Source: Geosiphon pyriformis
Lineage: Eukaryota > Glomeromycota > Glomeromycetes > Archaeosporales > Geosiphonaceae
Direction: 5' to 3'
Length of the DNA: 21,325 nucleotides
Assembly (NCBI GenBank): GCA_016748015.1
Contig: JAAOMT010000236.1
Location: 81,814 to 103,138 of the forward strand
A model generated the notes under the pieces. That model made no database searches, was not told where the DNA came from, and saw only the letters and a program-made list of their open reading frames with translations. A program made the translations under genes and the position numbers. Position 1 is the stretch's first letter. Every line of letters starts with the position of its first letter. This document shows, one piece after another, positions 1 to 9,699 of the stretch.

Positions 1-999
1 TACTATTGCTTTTAAAAACTTGTTAATTTGTTAGAAAAAAGTCAAAAAACATTCTGGAATTGTTGATAATGAGTGTGCTGACTTTTTTGCTAGTGCTGCC
101 ACTAAGTTTAAGTTTGTGTTGTCTGTTAAAATACTGCATTGCTTTCTTGCTATTAAAAACAAATCTGTTTCTAAAAATATTTGTTACTTTGTAAGACATT
201 TGTTTAAGACTGTTGGTTTTGTTGATTGAGAATTCAAGTATGCAAGTAATATTGTAAATGTAAATTTTGGTAAATTACTGAATATGTATTAGACTTTTTA
301 CATTTAACAACCTGATAGTAGAATTTATTCTGGTTTCTTAAGCTCTGCCTTTGCAATACTAAGATCTTATTTTATAAAGACTCTATATCATTGACTGCTT
401 ACAGCCAAGAAAAAAAGACTATATAGTTTGAGCTATCTTAGCATATTGTGTATTTGGTGTGAATTAATTGAGAATTCTGATTATATATTTTGTATATACA
501 AAACACTAATGTCAGAAAAAAATTAATTTCTAATATGATTAGAGCTTGAACAAATTTGCTGGACATTGATAATGCTGGCTGTACAGTGATTTGATCATTG
601 TATAAGGCTGAATTTTTTGGTTGCTTGTATATGGCTTTGGCCAAAAGTTTTATAATGAAAGAATGAGTAATTAATATAGTAAGTTTGTTAGGTTTTGAGT
701 CTAATAGAAGTTTAATAGTCATCAATTTGGTCTGAAATTTTACTAAAGATTATAAATTTGCTATCTGGATGCTAACTACCAAATTAAAAGTACATTACAA
801 GAAACAGAGTTTTTTATTAAGAAATAGATCCATGATTCCAGTTGTTTCTAGTTTGGTATCTTTGTGGTCTCATAAGATGATTTGTAATTTTGGCATCAAG
901 TTAAATACTTATGTTTGTTTTGGTTTGTATTCTGGTTTGGCAAATATGTATTTTAGTTTTTTGCATAATTTCTCTATAATAAATAGTTTAAGTGTATAA
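1..999 (+). pseudogene. LINE ORF2 3' fragment: end of RNase H, Cys motif, C-terminal domain
   Basis: Partial and decayed. A non-LTR retrotransposon ORF2 encodes the endonuclease/reverse transcriptase that copies the element at a nicked target; only its last part lies in the window. The frame starting at base 2 reads an RNase H C-terminal motif HSGIVDNECAD at 50-82. It then reads a Cys motif CIWC at 449-460 followed by SDYIFC, where related proteins have a CxxC...H...C finger; the His is now Tyr (CAT to TAT). The C-terminal part continues in another frame at 769-999 and ends in TAA at 997-999. Several in-frame stops (near 228, 290 and 392) sit at Trp, Gln or Arg positions. I recognise the C-terminal region as like the LINE family abundant in Glomeromycotina genomes; this is recall of the family, not a search. 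The 769-999 reading frame is not an independent gene. Confidence 0.68.
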
Positions 1000-1695
1000 T
1001 GTTATTTTAATTGGCTTAAGTGACTAGTCATGTATAAAAAAAGCATAAATCATATTTAATTTAGAATTTTGTTTGATTTTATGTACTTCGATAGTGATTG
1101 GGCTAAATTTGTAAAACTTTAATAATAAAAAAATTACTATTTAAAAAAAATATAAAAAATTTTTTTTATTTAATATATAATATAAATTATTCAATTATAT
1201 GTTAAAAATAGTAAATAACTTAAACTAAAAATTTTAAAAATATTAAAAATATAAAAATATTAAAAAATAATAATAATAATTTAAAAAAAATATAAAAATA
1301 ATTAAAAATATTAAAAAAAATATTAAAATATTTAATTTTTTTTGTTAAAATAAATATATTAATTAAAATTATTAAATATATAAATTTAATTTATTAAATT
1401 ACTTATTTATTTTTAATATTTTGTTTAATAAAAGCAATTAATATTTAAAAAATCTAATATATTAAAACAATAGTTTTTAATTATGATTATTAATAAAATA
1501 CAAAAAATCATCAAATTTTGTTAAATTTTTTCTTTAAAATCTTAAAAAAACTTCTTTCTCTCTTATATCCACAAATTCTCAAAAAGCACTTTTCTAAAAA
1601 AGAAGTTTTTTTTATTTTTTTCTTGTTAGTATCTCACAATTTCTATTTTTAATAATCTCTTTTTCGTGAACTTAAAGACTGCTTCTAGTAGCAAC
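1000..1695. other. Very A/T-rich spacer: presumed LINE 3' tail and 5' leader of the next LINE
   Basis: No coding potential. About 1120-1500 is almost pure A/T with runs of AAAAATAT and TTAAAATATT, as expected of a LINE 3' untranslated region and degenerate A-rich tail. From about 1540 the composition changes to pyrimidine-rich sequence (CTTCTTTCTCTCTTATATCC, later TCTCTTTTTCGTGAAC), running up to the ATG at 1696. This looks like the untranslated leader of the following LINE ORF1. Confidence 0.5.
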
Positions 1696-2797
1696 ATGTC
1701 TAAAAAGAAGACATTGAAGGATGTTTTTTATGGTCTTGCAGGTGGCTTCTTCTCATAGAAAAAAAAAGTTGCACTTGGGAATATCAAACACTTAAGTGAC
1801 AAAAAAAATATCTCTCTGAACAAGTCTGAGCTTGGTGACAATGTGTTTTCTAATGTGGATAGTCTGTTTAATAATGAAAAAGGTGCTAATATGACTGGTA
1901 TTAATGTTGAGTTTCTTTTGGATTTGGCTGTCAACACTTTTAAATTAAAACATGTCAATACTAGTGCCATTTTTGGTTCTCTTAATTTTGTTATGGATGA
2001 TGATGAAAAAGTTTTTTTTTTTCTTACCTTCTAATTTTCCTAAATAAAAAATGGATTGACCCAAAAATTATTAAGACTCAGATGAACTTTGCTGTTAAAA
2101 AATCATTTGCTTTGAACATCAATCTTTTAGCAATGGAAGACAATTTAGCAACAATAAAAACTCAAATCATCAGAAAATTATTTTCATTAATCAATGGTTT
2201 TGGGGGGACCACTACCCTCTTAAAATTTGAGAAAATTATTAGATCTACCTTTACTTTAAAAAAAAGCATGAAAATGGCTATGTTATTGGCCAGAGAGAAA
2301 GGAATCAATGTAAACAGTGATCTTAAAAGACAAAAAATGAGGTCAGATTGAGCTGTAGTAATCAAGAAAATTCCCATAAATACATCTAAGAATATAATTA
2401 TTGTCATAGTATCCGAATTTGGAGAAATTAAGTCAATCAAAATTTAATTAATTGGGATGTGGCAAAAGGCTGTGGTGAAATTTGCTGAATTGGACTAAGC
2501 TAATGTGTTGGTCTCTAAGTGGTCATTCCTAATTGGTAAAGATTCTGTGTGTGTAGCCAAAGCAGTGAGAGATCATGAAATTTGGGCATCTAAAGATTGG
2601 CTCAGAGCACTTTTGTTTACTTTGCCAGTAGAAACAATGGTACATAATCTTGGGACTCTTTTGAAAAGAGCTGGTGGGAAAACTTGCATCATAAACAAAT
2701 CTATAGAAACTGGTAATAGAATTCGCTGTGCTGTGGTTGGTTTTGATTTTAATAATGATCTGGAATCTGCTTTTTGCATGGAACCAATTCTTGGTGG
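1696..2797 (+). pseudogene. LINE ORF1 (5' part), truncated by an LTR insertion
   Basis: ORF1 of a LINE, presumed to be the nucleic-acid-binding chaperone subunit. It starts at ATG 1696 (MSKKKTLKDVF) in frame 1 and runs to about 2030 with an early stop near 1756. After a frameshift around a T-run at 2010-2035 it continues in frame 3 (KKWIDPKIIKT from about 2048; KSFALNINLLAMEDN; LAREKGINVNSDLKRQ; then SKWSFLIGKDSV and ALLFTLPVETMVHNLG). In-frame stops at about 2349, 2442 and 2497 are each one transition from CGA or CAA. The frame ends abruptly at EPILGG (2781-2797), where the LTR of element 1 begins. In related proteins I expect a zinc knuckle after this point, and it is absent. I recognise the family as the LINE ORF1 common in Glomeromycotina; fairly sure. 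Confidence 0.65.
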
Positions 2798-3308
2798 TGT
2801 TACTGAAGGTTTTTGGTCTCTTTTTTTAATAGTTGTTGATGCTTGTTTGCTGTAAATTCACGTTTTTTGGATGTAGTTGAACCTCCAGTAACTGAATTTA
2901 TCTTCAAATTATAGGAGATAATTTAAACTGCTGGGCTTATGAGTGGAATGGCCAATTCCATGCCAGTTACTTTATGTAGTTACGTTGTAGTAAACATCAA
3001 CTCTTTCCCAGGAATTGCTTGTCTGGAAGCTTACAAAAAAATATAGTTACTTTGTTGTGAAAGTTAACTTTTTTACAGGAATCTTGTCTGTAGGCTACCC
3101 TAATAATTATAGTAAGAAAATAAAAGAAAATAAAAGAAATGTAAAAGAAATAGAATTCTGTCAAGGGAAATGTTTTTTATCTAGGCCTGGAGTCACTAAC
3201 AGTTTTACTGAAATTGGTAGCTAATTAATTTCAAAACGTTAGTTGGGTTTTTTTTTGGGATTTTCAGGTGCAATAATTAAGAAAGTTGACTTTTTGAATT
3301 ATTTGATT

Positions 3309-3314
3309 TTTATT
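3309..3314 (-). promoter_or_regulatory. AATAAA polyadenylation-type signal in the 3' LTR of element 1
   Basis: Minus-strand AATAAA about 95 bp downstream of the TATA box at 3404-3410. The matching signal in the other family A LTR is at 12080-12085, so the TATA-to-poly(A) spacing is broadly conserved and implies a short R region. Confidence 0.45.
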
Positions 3315-3403
3315 TCGTTTTTGTGAGAACAATTCTAATTAATAAGTCTCAAGTAAAATATCTAAAGATAAGAGATACATTTTCTTGAAGAAAGAGGCTC
3401 TTT

Positions 3404-3410
3404 TTTTATA
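3404..3410 (-). promoter_or_regulatory. TATA box of element 1 LTR
   Basis: Minus strand reads TTGTATAAAAAAAGAGCC. The second family A LTR reads TTGTATAAAAGAAGAGC at the matching place. It lies about 370 bp from the LTR start and about 50 bp downstream of the phased repeat array, as expected for the U3 promoter of an LTR. Confidence 0.55.
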
Positions 3411-3460
3411 CAACTTGTTATAATACTAGTCTATAAACTTGAACTATTTTCTTTACTATG

Positions 3461-3575
3461 GTTTTGACAAACTAAAGATATCTTTTGGTGAACTTACAAG
3501 TTATTTCTATAAATTATTGAATATTTTGGTGAACTATTAATTATTTCGGCGAATTTCTACAAATTTTGGCAAATT
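3461..3575 (-). repeat. U3 phased array, six degenerate copies of a 13-bp motif (LTR of element 1)
   Basis: Plus-strand copies start near 3461, 3482, 3502, 3523, 3543 and 3563, a 20-21 bp spacing. Examples are CTTTTGGTGAACT, ATTTTGGTGAACT, ATTTCGGCGAATT and ATTTTGGCAAATT; the 3502 copy is very degraded. The minus-strand core is AGTTCGCCGAAAT. The same six-copy array with the same spacing occurs at 11830-11944. Confidence 0.65.
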
Positions 3576-3780
3576 CTTAAATGTTAAATGATTTGGGGTA
3601 TTGTGTAATTTGATCATTTTACTTTCTATAATACAAATCAAGTTATTAATTAATTGATAATATTCGATAATTTGATTAAATAATAAGTGATAATTTAAAC
3701 AATAATATATGCTAATTTAATGGTAGAAATTATAAGAGTAATATTATGTTAATTAATATCTCAAGTTTCAGTTGGTAACA

Positions 3781-3793
3781 TAATCTCCTCTTT
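3781..3793 (-). other. Polypurine tract of element 1
   Basis: The minus strand reads AAAGAGGAGATTA immediately before the LTR start TGTTAC. This is the position and composition of the plus-strand primer tract of an LTR retrotransposon. The ORF3 stop codon overlaps its first bases. Confidence 0.75.
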
Positions 3794-4465
3794 AAGACTG
3801 AGCTCCATCGAAGTCCAAGTACTGTCTGCACATTCCAGATAGTAATCCAAAATTACTGAAAAAATTTGGTCTGAAAATTGTTGAAATTTTAGTTCTGTGA
3901 GTTTCCCAATGTATTGGATCTTCAGTTGTAAACTTGGGTTTTGTAGGACATTTTCACAGATGTAAAATAGATCATAAAGTCTAAAAGCTGCTCTAAGTTT
4001 GTAGCAACTGTTTGTCAGTTCAGCTGTTGTCTTAAATTCGTTGTAGAGTTGTTTCTGAATGGCTTTTTTTGTGAAGTTGGCTGTTGTGAGTTCTAGTTTT
4101 TGTTCATGCAGTGTTTTTCCAATGTGAAAATATCTATAGATTAGAGAGTATTCATTGTTTTCTTTATTAAAACACTGTTGAAGTTTTTGTTAAATTGTAG
4201 CATTTGGTGGAATGTCAATAGGTGGGAGCAACAAATTTTTTTTCAAGACAAGCTTCAAAAGTTCTGGTAGATAAATTCCAGAATAATTTCTAGTGTTCTT
4301 TTTATAAGGATAATAATTTCGTGATTTTGAGAATAAGGTTGTGGCTGTTTCTGTTTGAATATAATTAATATGTTTTCTTGTAATTGTAATAGATAATTCA
4401 GGTATTGTTTTTAAAGCTAATATTAGTTTTTGGGATAATTGTTGAATGTTTTGTGGAATAGTCAT
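3792..4465 (-). pseudogene. ORF3 of element 1: unrecognised protein between integrase and 3' LTR
   Basis: I do not recognise this family. It starts at ATG 4465 (MTIPQNIQQLSQKLILALKT) about 130 nt after the pol frame and would encode about 220 residues. The frame has a TAA at 4190-4192 (CAA expected) and continues with QKLQQCFNKENNEYSLIYRY and a motif FRLYDLFYICENVLQNP. A small indel follows near 3830, then the end LDFDGAQS-stop at 3792. It is basic and probably helical, with no signal peptide or membrane segment visible, so it does not look like an envelope protein. Related ORF3 ends occur in element 2 (to 18048) and element 3 (to 19063), all stopping just before the polypurine tract. This argues for a real, selected coding region of the element. 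Confidence 0.6.
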
Positions 4466-4589
4466 TATAATGATTTTTAAGAAACTAAAAATTTTCCTAA
4501 GTGAAATTATTTTTGAATATGTGGATTTTTATGTTATTTTTGTAGGATTGTTTCTGAATTTTTATAGGAGAATAACTGTAGTAATTAAG

Positions 4590-5835
4590 TGTTCAAGTTG
4601 GGAGGTTGTTCAATAACAACTATTGGTTCCAAATTTTGGGGAATATTTTTGGGGTTAATTAAAGGAGAATGTGTACCAATTTGTGGGATTAATGGTTCAG
4701 AATGTGTTCTGGAGTGATAATGTTTTAATCAATCTCCATGTGCAACTTTTGCTAGTATTTTCTTATCAAGTCTTAATTTATATGATCTATTTCCTAAGAT
4801 TTTGTGAACAAAAAATGATCCATCCTATTTATGTTCAAATTTTCTACTCCATTGTTTTTCAGCCTTAGTTTGGTGTAAAAGAACTTTATTTCCAACTTTA
4901 AATTCATTTGTAACTGGTGGCAGTTTGTTGTCATGTCTTTTTTTTTGTTGGGCTTGTAAATTTTCAATGTGAGTGACTGCTATACGTCTTTTTTCTTTTA
5001 AAGTACTGAGAAGAGTATAAGCTCTTTGCTGAAGTGTTTCTTGTAAGTTTTCTTCTGTAATTGGTTGTACTGGATATGTTTCCACTGTGAATTCAATTGG
5101 TAATTTTGCTGTTTTTCCATAAGTAAGGTCAAATGGTATGTGTTTTGTTGTATTTTGTTTTAGTGTTCTATATATTAGTAACACTGATAGAATAAAGATA
5201 TCCTATTCTTGCTCAAAATCTGTTGAGACTTTGGCTAGTAATTCACACAATGTTCTGTTGAAACGTTCTACTAATCCATTTGTTTGTGGATGGTAGGACA
5301 AAGATAAAAGTCTTTTGATATTAAATTGGTTACAAATTTATTGTATCAAGTTGTTCACAAAATGTGTTCTCTAATCAGATAAAAGTTCAATTGGGCATCT
5401 ATGTCTACAAATAATGTCTTCATAGATAAAATTTGCTACTGATTTTGTATCTGCTCATTGAATAGCTCTGGCTTTGGGCCATTTGGTAAGATAATCTATT
5501 GCTACTGCTATGTATTGGTTTCCTTGCGTGATAATAGGTAGTGGTCCGACTAAATCGATACCAACTCAGTCAAAAGATTGTCCAACTTTGATTGAATTTA
5601 AAGGTTCAGTAGGGTGTGTTCCTTTTATTCTTTAACAACTATCACAAGATTCAACATATTAATGTATGTCTCTTTTCATTCGGAGCCAAAAATAGTATTT
5701 TAGTATTCTTTGGGTGGTGCTGTTTTTTCTGAAGTGTGCTGATAAAGGATCTGAGTGCATGTTGTATAATATAGTCTCTTTTTTGTGTTCTTATATTAAT
5801 CTAAGTGGTTTGTCTGGGTTTTTGAAATTTTGATG
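4590..5835 (-). pseudogene. Integrase domain of element 1 pol, with GPY/F-like C-terminus
   Basis: Integrase inserts the cDNA into the host genome. In the minus frame, an HHCC zinc-binding N-terminus is visible (MHSDPLSAHF near 5730-5760; CDSC near 5645). The DDE core follows: GIDLVGPL with Asp at 5554-5556, SD at 5374-5376, and HPQTNGLVERFNRTL with Glu at 5266-5268. The last two are 35 residues apart, the classical DD35E spacing, and all three acidic residues are kept. After YRTLKQNTTKHIPFDLTYG the tail reads KFEHK-stop-DGSFFVHKILGNRSYKLR and VAHGD-stop-LKHYH, like the GPY/F module of Ty3/gypsy integrases. About ten in-frame stops replace Trp, Gln or Arg. The frame differs from that of RT, so a frameshift lies near 5830. 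Confidence 0.8.
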
Positions 5836-5839
5836 ATAA

Positions 5840-7260
5840 ATAATATTGTTGTGTAGAAAATATTGTCTGGCTTGTTGTTGTAATCAATGGTTTTTATCTG
5901 AAGACCAATCTGTTGGGATTGTTAATGTCTTCAAATATTGTTTAAGATTGTTGTAGTCTTTTGAATTCATTGTTTGTTGGTTGTTAAATTTGAGTGTTGA
6001 TTTGTGTTTTCTAATTTTGTCTCATTCTAGAGAGACAGTTAACATTGGTGTGGAGTTTTCCTGGTTTGTGATGTATTACATATTGGTAGTTTGCTAAAAA
6101 TCCTGTCTATCTGGTTTGTTTTGCATTCAACTTCATGTTTTTGTTTTGTAACTATTTGAGTCCAATATTATCAGTGATAATATTGAATTCCTTAAGTTTG
6201 AGATAAAGATCAAAGTGGTATAAGGCCCATATTACTGCTGCAGTCTCTAATTCTGTTGCTGGGTAGTTTTTCTCTGCTGGTTTTAATGTTCTACTTGCAT
6301 AAGCAATTACTTGTTCATTGCCATTGTTATCTATTTATGATAAGATGGCACCAAAGGCAGTATAAGAGGCATCTGTGGCTAATCGGAATTGGTTACTAAA
6401 GTCTGAGTAGGCAAGAATTGGAGCTGTGGTAAGCTTTTCTTTGAGTATTTCGAAGGCATTTTGGTGTTCCATCCATTTGTATTTGGTGTTTTTAGTGTTG
6501 AGCTGGTTGAGGGGTTTTGCTATTTCCGAAAATCTTTTGATGAATTTCTGATAATAAGAAGCTAATCCAACAAATTCTCTTAGTTCTGTGGTATTTTGTG
6601 GAACTTTGAAATTCTTAACAGCACTGATTTTTCCTGGGTCTGGTTTAACTTCTTCTCCACTAACTATGTGATCAAGAAAAGCCAAGCTTGTTTTTCCAAA
6701 ATAATATTTTTTGATGTTTAATTTTAATCCTGTTTTACGTAATTGTTGAAAAACTTCTTGCAGATGAATTAGATAAAGTTCGAAAGATGGGGAATAAATG
6801 TCAGTGTTATCAAGATAGACAACTACTGATTTCCAAAAGAGTCCAGTATATACAACATTCATGAGTCTTTGGAATGTTGCTGGCGCATTGCATAATCCAA
6901 AAGGCATTACATTGAATTTGTAGTTTCCTTCTTGTGTTGTAAATGCTGTTTTGGGACAATCTTTGGGATCCATAGCAACTTGCCAGTATCTGCTTTCTAA
7001 ATCTAATGTTGAAATGTATTTGGATTTTCCAAGTGTATCTAACATATCATTGATTCGGGGAAGAGAATAGGCATCTCCAATTGTGACATTGTTCAGTTGT
7101 CGATAATCAACACAAAATTGGATTTTTCTATTTTTCTTTTTAACAAGTACTATTGGTAAAGCCCATGGGCTTATTAATGGTTGGATGAGCCCATTGTTGA
7201 GCATTTTTTGAACTTCTTCTCGAATAAATTGGTGGCTTTTTGGGGCAACTCAGTATGCTT
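5840..7260 (-). pseudogene. Reverse transcriptase and RNase H of element 1 pol
   Basis: Copies the element RNA into DNA. In the minus frame it reads SHQFIREEVQKMLNNGLIQP, SPWALPIVLVKKK, FCVDYRQLNNVT, LDLESRYWQVAMDP, TAFTTQEGNYKFNVMPFGLC and NAPATFQRLMN, the standard RT blocks. The catalytic block reads VVVYLDNTDIYS: the second Asp of YxDD is Asn (codon at 6806-6808), which should abolish polymerisation. Thumb and connection follow (VGLASYYQKFIKRFSEIAKP). RNase H has LATDASYTAFGAIL, a stop at 6335-6337 in place of Gln, then YPATELETAAVIWALYHF and IITDNIGLK, keeping the D-E-D residues, and ends near CLSRMRQN. The open stretch at 6335-7204 is the longest in the window. Confidence 0.9.
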
Positions 7261-7264
7261 GTTG

Positions 7265-7866
7265 TCATCTAGGTTTGGCATCTTCTGTATAGATTTGATG
7301 TTGAACCAAATCAGTTCTTCCTAAATCATTGTTGTTTTCAGCAAATATGTCTGCATGTTCTGCAATTAATTCCTTGAGCTGATTCTGTTGTTGGGGCTTT
7401 AGTTGTTCCATGTTAATTTGGGATAACTTTCCAATAACAATGTGATAGTTTTCAGAGCTGGGTTTTGAATTGAATTTTGGAAGAGAATGTCCAATAATTT
7501 CCAAAAAATTCAAAACTGTTTAGGGTAATTCTTGTTGAAAGATTTTGCTATGAATAATTCTGATTTCTAAATTATTTAGTAAAATAATGGGGTGATGATT
7601 GGAGTTGTAAAAAGTAACTCGGACTTTCTTCATTTCTTTTGGAATATAAATGTTTGGAATTGAGATGCCATGTTTTGTGCAAATTTGTTCATTGGCTTCA
7701 AAGATTTGTTGAGTAGTGGTGAGTTTTCTGCAGGTATAAATTTTGTGATGTTTTCCAAAGGGTAAAATGGTTATTGGTTGTGGAAGTCTGAGAATCTGGT
7801 GAGATTCATTCTGTATATTGAGGACTATATTAACTGAAACCATAAATTGTCCAGTTGAACTAAAAC
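7265..7866 (-). pseudogene. Linker region between dUTPase and RT (element 1)
   Basis: Two open stretches in the same frame as RT (7520-7843 and 7265-7513) separated by one stop. The first has a probable beta-rich segment with KVRVTFYNSNHHPIILLNNL. The second reads LKELIAEHADIFAENNNDLG and VQHQIYTEDAKP, the pre-RT block seen in many Ty3/gypsy Pol proteins (ADIF...DLG...H.I...). The counterpart in element 2 is 16412-17000. No catalytic function is apparent for the first part. Confidence 0.65.
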
Positions 7867-8330
7867 TTTAGATTTCTCTCTCGCTTTTTCCTAATTGTTC
7901 TCTTTGATTGACTAATTGCAAACCCGAAATATTAATTAAGGGTAAATAAATAGCTTGGGCAATTTTTTCAGTGTGTTCAATCTTGAATGGTTTGTCAATT
8001 TCATTTTGAAGCATTACTGTAATATCTCCAGTGTATCCAGCATCAATAATTCTTCCTCTTATGTTGATTCTTTTGCTTGCTAGGGAGGATCGGGAGGCAA
8101 TTTGCACTATCATTTCTGGTGAAATTTCAAGGGTAATTTTTAGATTAATTCTTGTAAGAGATTTTGGTTGAAGAATAAGGGTATCTTTTTTTGGATATCT
8201 TAAATCATATCCAGCATTAATTTTGTGGGCTTTCTCAGACTTGATTCCTTGTCTTTTATTGTTGAAGTATTTGAGTGTTATAACAGATTGGTTTTTGGCA
8301 AGATAAATAAGAGTTACTGGGACTTTTTTA
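7840..8330 (-). pseudogene. dUTPase domain of element 1
   Basis: Trimeric dUTPase-like domain, expected to hydrolyse dUTP to dUMP and limit uracil incorporation in cDNA. Motif 1 reads KINAGYDLRYP (8216-8218 encodes Asn where Asp is usual), motif 2 IASRSSLASKRIN, motif 3 IIDAGYTGDITVMLQN with the catalytic Asp at 8042-8044 and Tyr at 8033-8035, and motif 4 KIAQAIYLPL. Motif 5 is degraded: SEREI-stop-SFSSTG across a TAG at 7870-7872, where the family has RGxxGFGSTG. It lies in the polyprotein between a Cys-rich region and RT. Same frame as protease and RT, so part of one polyprotein. Confidence 0.85.
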
Positions 8331-8394
8331 TCTTGTATTCCAAATTTGATTTCGTGCTGGTCATCTTTAATTGGTAGTGGGATGCTAAGGGCAT

Positions 8395-9010
8395 AGCATT
8401 TAGGACACCACTGTTTATCACAAGGCATAATGTATTCTTCACATAGTCTAATGTTTATTTGCTCTAATTGTTGAATTTGAGCTTTTTGGGTTGGGTAGGT
8501 GTGACTTACAATTTGGTGGTTGACTTCTATTTCATCTTTGTAATCAAATTCAGCTAATTCCTTGGTGTATTCAATGTATTCTGTTTCCTTTATTTAACAG
8601 ACATCTTCTTTGGTAGCTCCATTAACTAATGCCATTGCTAGGTCGAAAATCATCTCAGCATCATAGAAGTAGTGATAAAATTTGTTGAGAGCACTGTTGT
8701 ATGCTGCATCAAAGAGTGTTTTTTTTTTGACTTTTTCTGAAATTGATAAAGCATATTGACAGATTTGATTGCAGACTCCTTCTCTCATTGCTACATCAAT
8801 CTAATTGCATTCTTCTGGTAGCATATCTCCACAAGTCAAACAAGGAGTGTTGTCCCATTTTCCACTTCTTTTTATTAGATGGCCCCATCATTCTCTGTGG
8901 CAAGCCTTGCAGTAATAACAAGTATGATTTTCATATTCTTCTTCAAGTGAAATGCAGGCTTCCATTGATGAAAGTTTTTTGTTACAATCTCTGCATTTAA
9001 GTAGAATGTA
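8395..9010 (-). pseudogene. Cys-rich putative zinc-binding region between protease and dUTPase (element 1)
   Basis: Not a family I recognise. The minus frame reads LKCRDCNKKLSSMEACISLE near 8960-9000, CYYCKACH near 8900-8922, CLTCGDMLPEEC near 8810-8845, then a helical stretch (VCNQICQYALSISEKVKK; FDLAMALVNGATKEDV). The last cluster is LCEEYIMPCDKQWCPKCYAL near 8394-8450. The repeated CxxC pairs suggest two or more structural zinc sites. Element 2 keeps nearly all of these cysteines (15235-15870), so the region is part of the ancestral polyprotein and not noise. Function unknown; nucleic acid or protein binding would be plausible. Confidence 0.55.
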
Positions 9011-9199
9011 AGGTAATTGTTTTCGTGGTTCTGGTATAGAATATCTAACTTTTTTCCATCCTCTTAATTCTTCAAAAATTTCTTGTTTTGTTTTTTCAGC
9101 CTAATTGGATGTTGATTCAAGAGTCATGTAGGTTTCAGTAAGTGACATTTCTTTCTTTTCTTCAAATTCAAGTACTGGAGCTTTTTCTGATTATTTGTT

Positions 9200-9630
9200 G
9201 AAAGTTCCACACGTAACAGATACTATGGTGTGTTGTTCTTGATATGAGATTTTTAATTCCTAAGTTTCCCAATCTAAATTTGCATTGGTCTTGAGAAGCC
9301 AATCATTTCTGACAAGAGCTTGGTATTGGAGTACATCTATGACTAGGACTTTAACTGGAATAGTGATTCCATCAATGGTGAATAGAAAATTATTAATTTC
9401 TTCTACTGGTGTTTTCTTCATACCATCTGCTGTAATAATGACAGTTTGAGCTGGTCTGTTAACAGTTTGTTGAAGCTGTTGTATTAATTGGTAGATGATA
9501 ATACTTCCAGCAGATTCATTGTCTAATATTAAGCAAATTGGTTTTCCTTCTACTTCAGCTTTAGTATACATTGCTGTAATAGCTTTTTGTTTGTTAACTG
9601 CTACATTGCTAAATAGAGATGGTGATTCAT
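9200..9630 (-). pseudogene. Aspartic protease domain of element 1
   Basis: Retropepsin-like domain that would cut the Gag-Pol polyprotein. The minus frame reads AITAMYTKAEVEGKPICLIL, then the active-site block LDNESAGSIIIYQL with the Asp codon at 9521-9523. The Thr/Ser-Gly that should follow is Asn-Glu. It continues with QTVIITADGMKKTPV, FLFTIDGITIPVKVLVID and YQALVRNDWLLKTNANLDW, the latter like the ...ILGxDWL... strand and helix of the family. A TAG at 9257-9259 ends the open stretch. The changed Asp-Ser/Thr-Gly triplet predicts no activity. Confidence 0.75.
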
Positions 9631-9699
9631 TGGCTTCAAATTTGAATGGAAAGATGTCTGAAAGATTGGTGTTTCGGGCAATTCTGGCTGGTGGAATAG

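Larger units (their letters stand above)
2798..3780 (-). repeat. 3' LTR of element 1 (family A, 983 bp)
   Basis: On the minus strand it starts TGTTACCAAC at 3780 and ends CTTCAGTAACA at 2798, so the termini are TGTTAC...GTAACA inverted repeats. It is homologous along its whole length, in inverted orientation, to 11624-12595. Shared blocks include CTTATAAGCCCAGCAG-like and AACCAATTTCAGTAAA-like segments and the TATA region. Small reading frames inside it (for example 3015-3224 on the plus strand) come from the LTR and are not genes. Confidence 0.88.

Noticed and set aside
438-725. 95-residue minus-strand reading frame.
   Set aside because: Antisense to the LINE ORF2 Cys-motif region, which has recognisable residues on the plus strand.
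1120-1500. Almost pure A/T stretch as an origin or organellar insertion.
   Set aside because: It sits between a LINE stop codon and the next LINE leader and has no gene or structure of an organellar genome; a LINE tail is simpler.
2162-2779. Minus-strand reading frames at 2162-2440 and 2573-2779.
   Set aside because: Antisense shadows of LINE ORF1.
3015-3224. A 69-residue plus-strand protein with a related minus-strand copy at 12127-12351.
   Set aside because: The similarity exists because both lie in the inverted family A LTRs; no start context or independent conservation supports a gene.
4671-4868. 65-residue hydrophobic plus-strand reading frame, a possible membrane protein.
   Set aside because: Antisense to the GPY/F-like integrase tail of element 1; hydrophobicity reflects T-rich antisense sequence.
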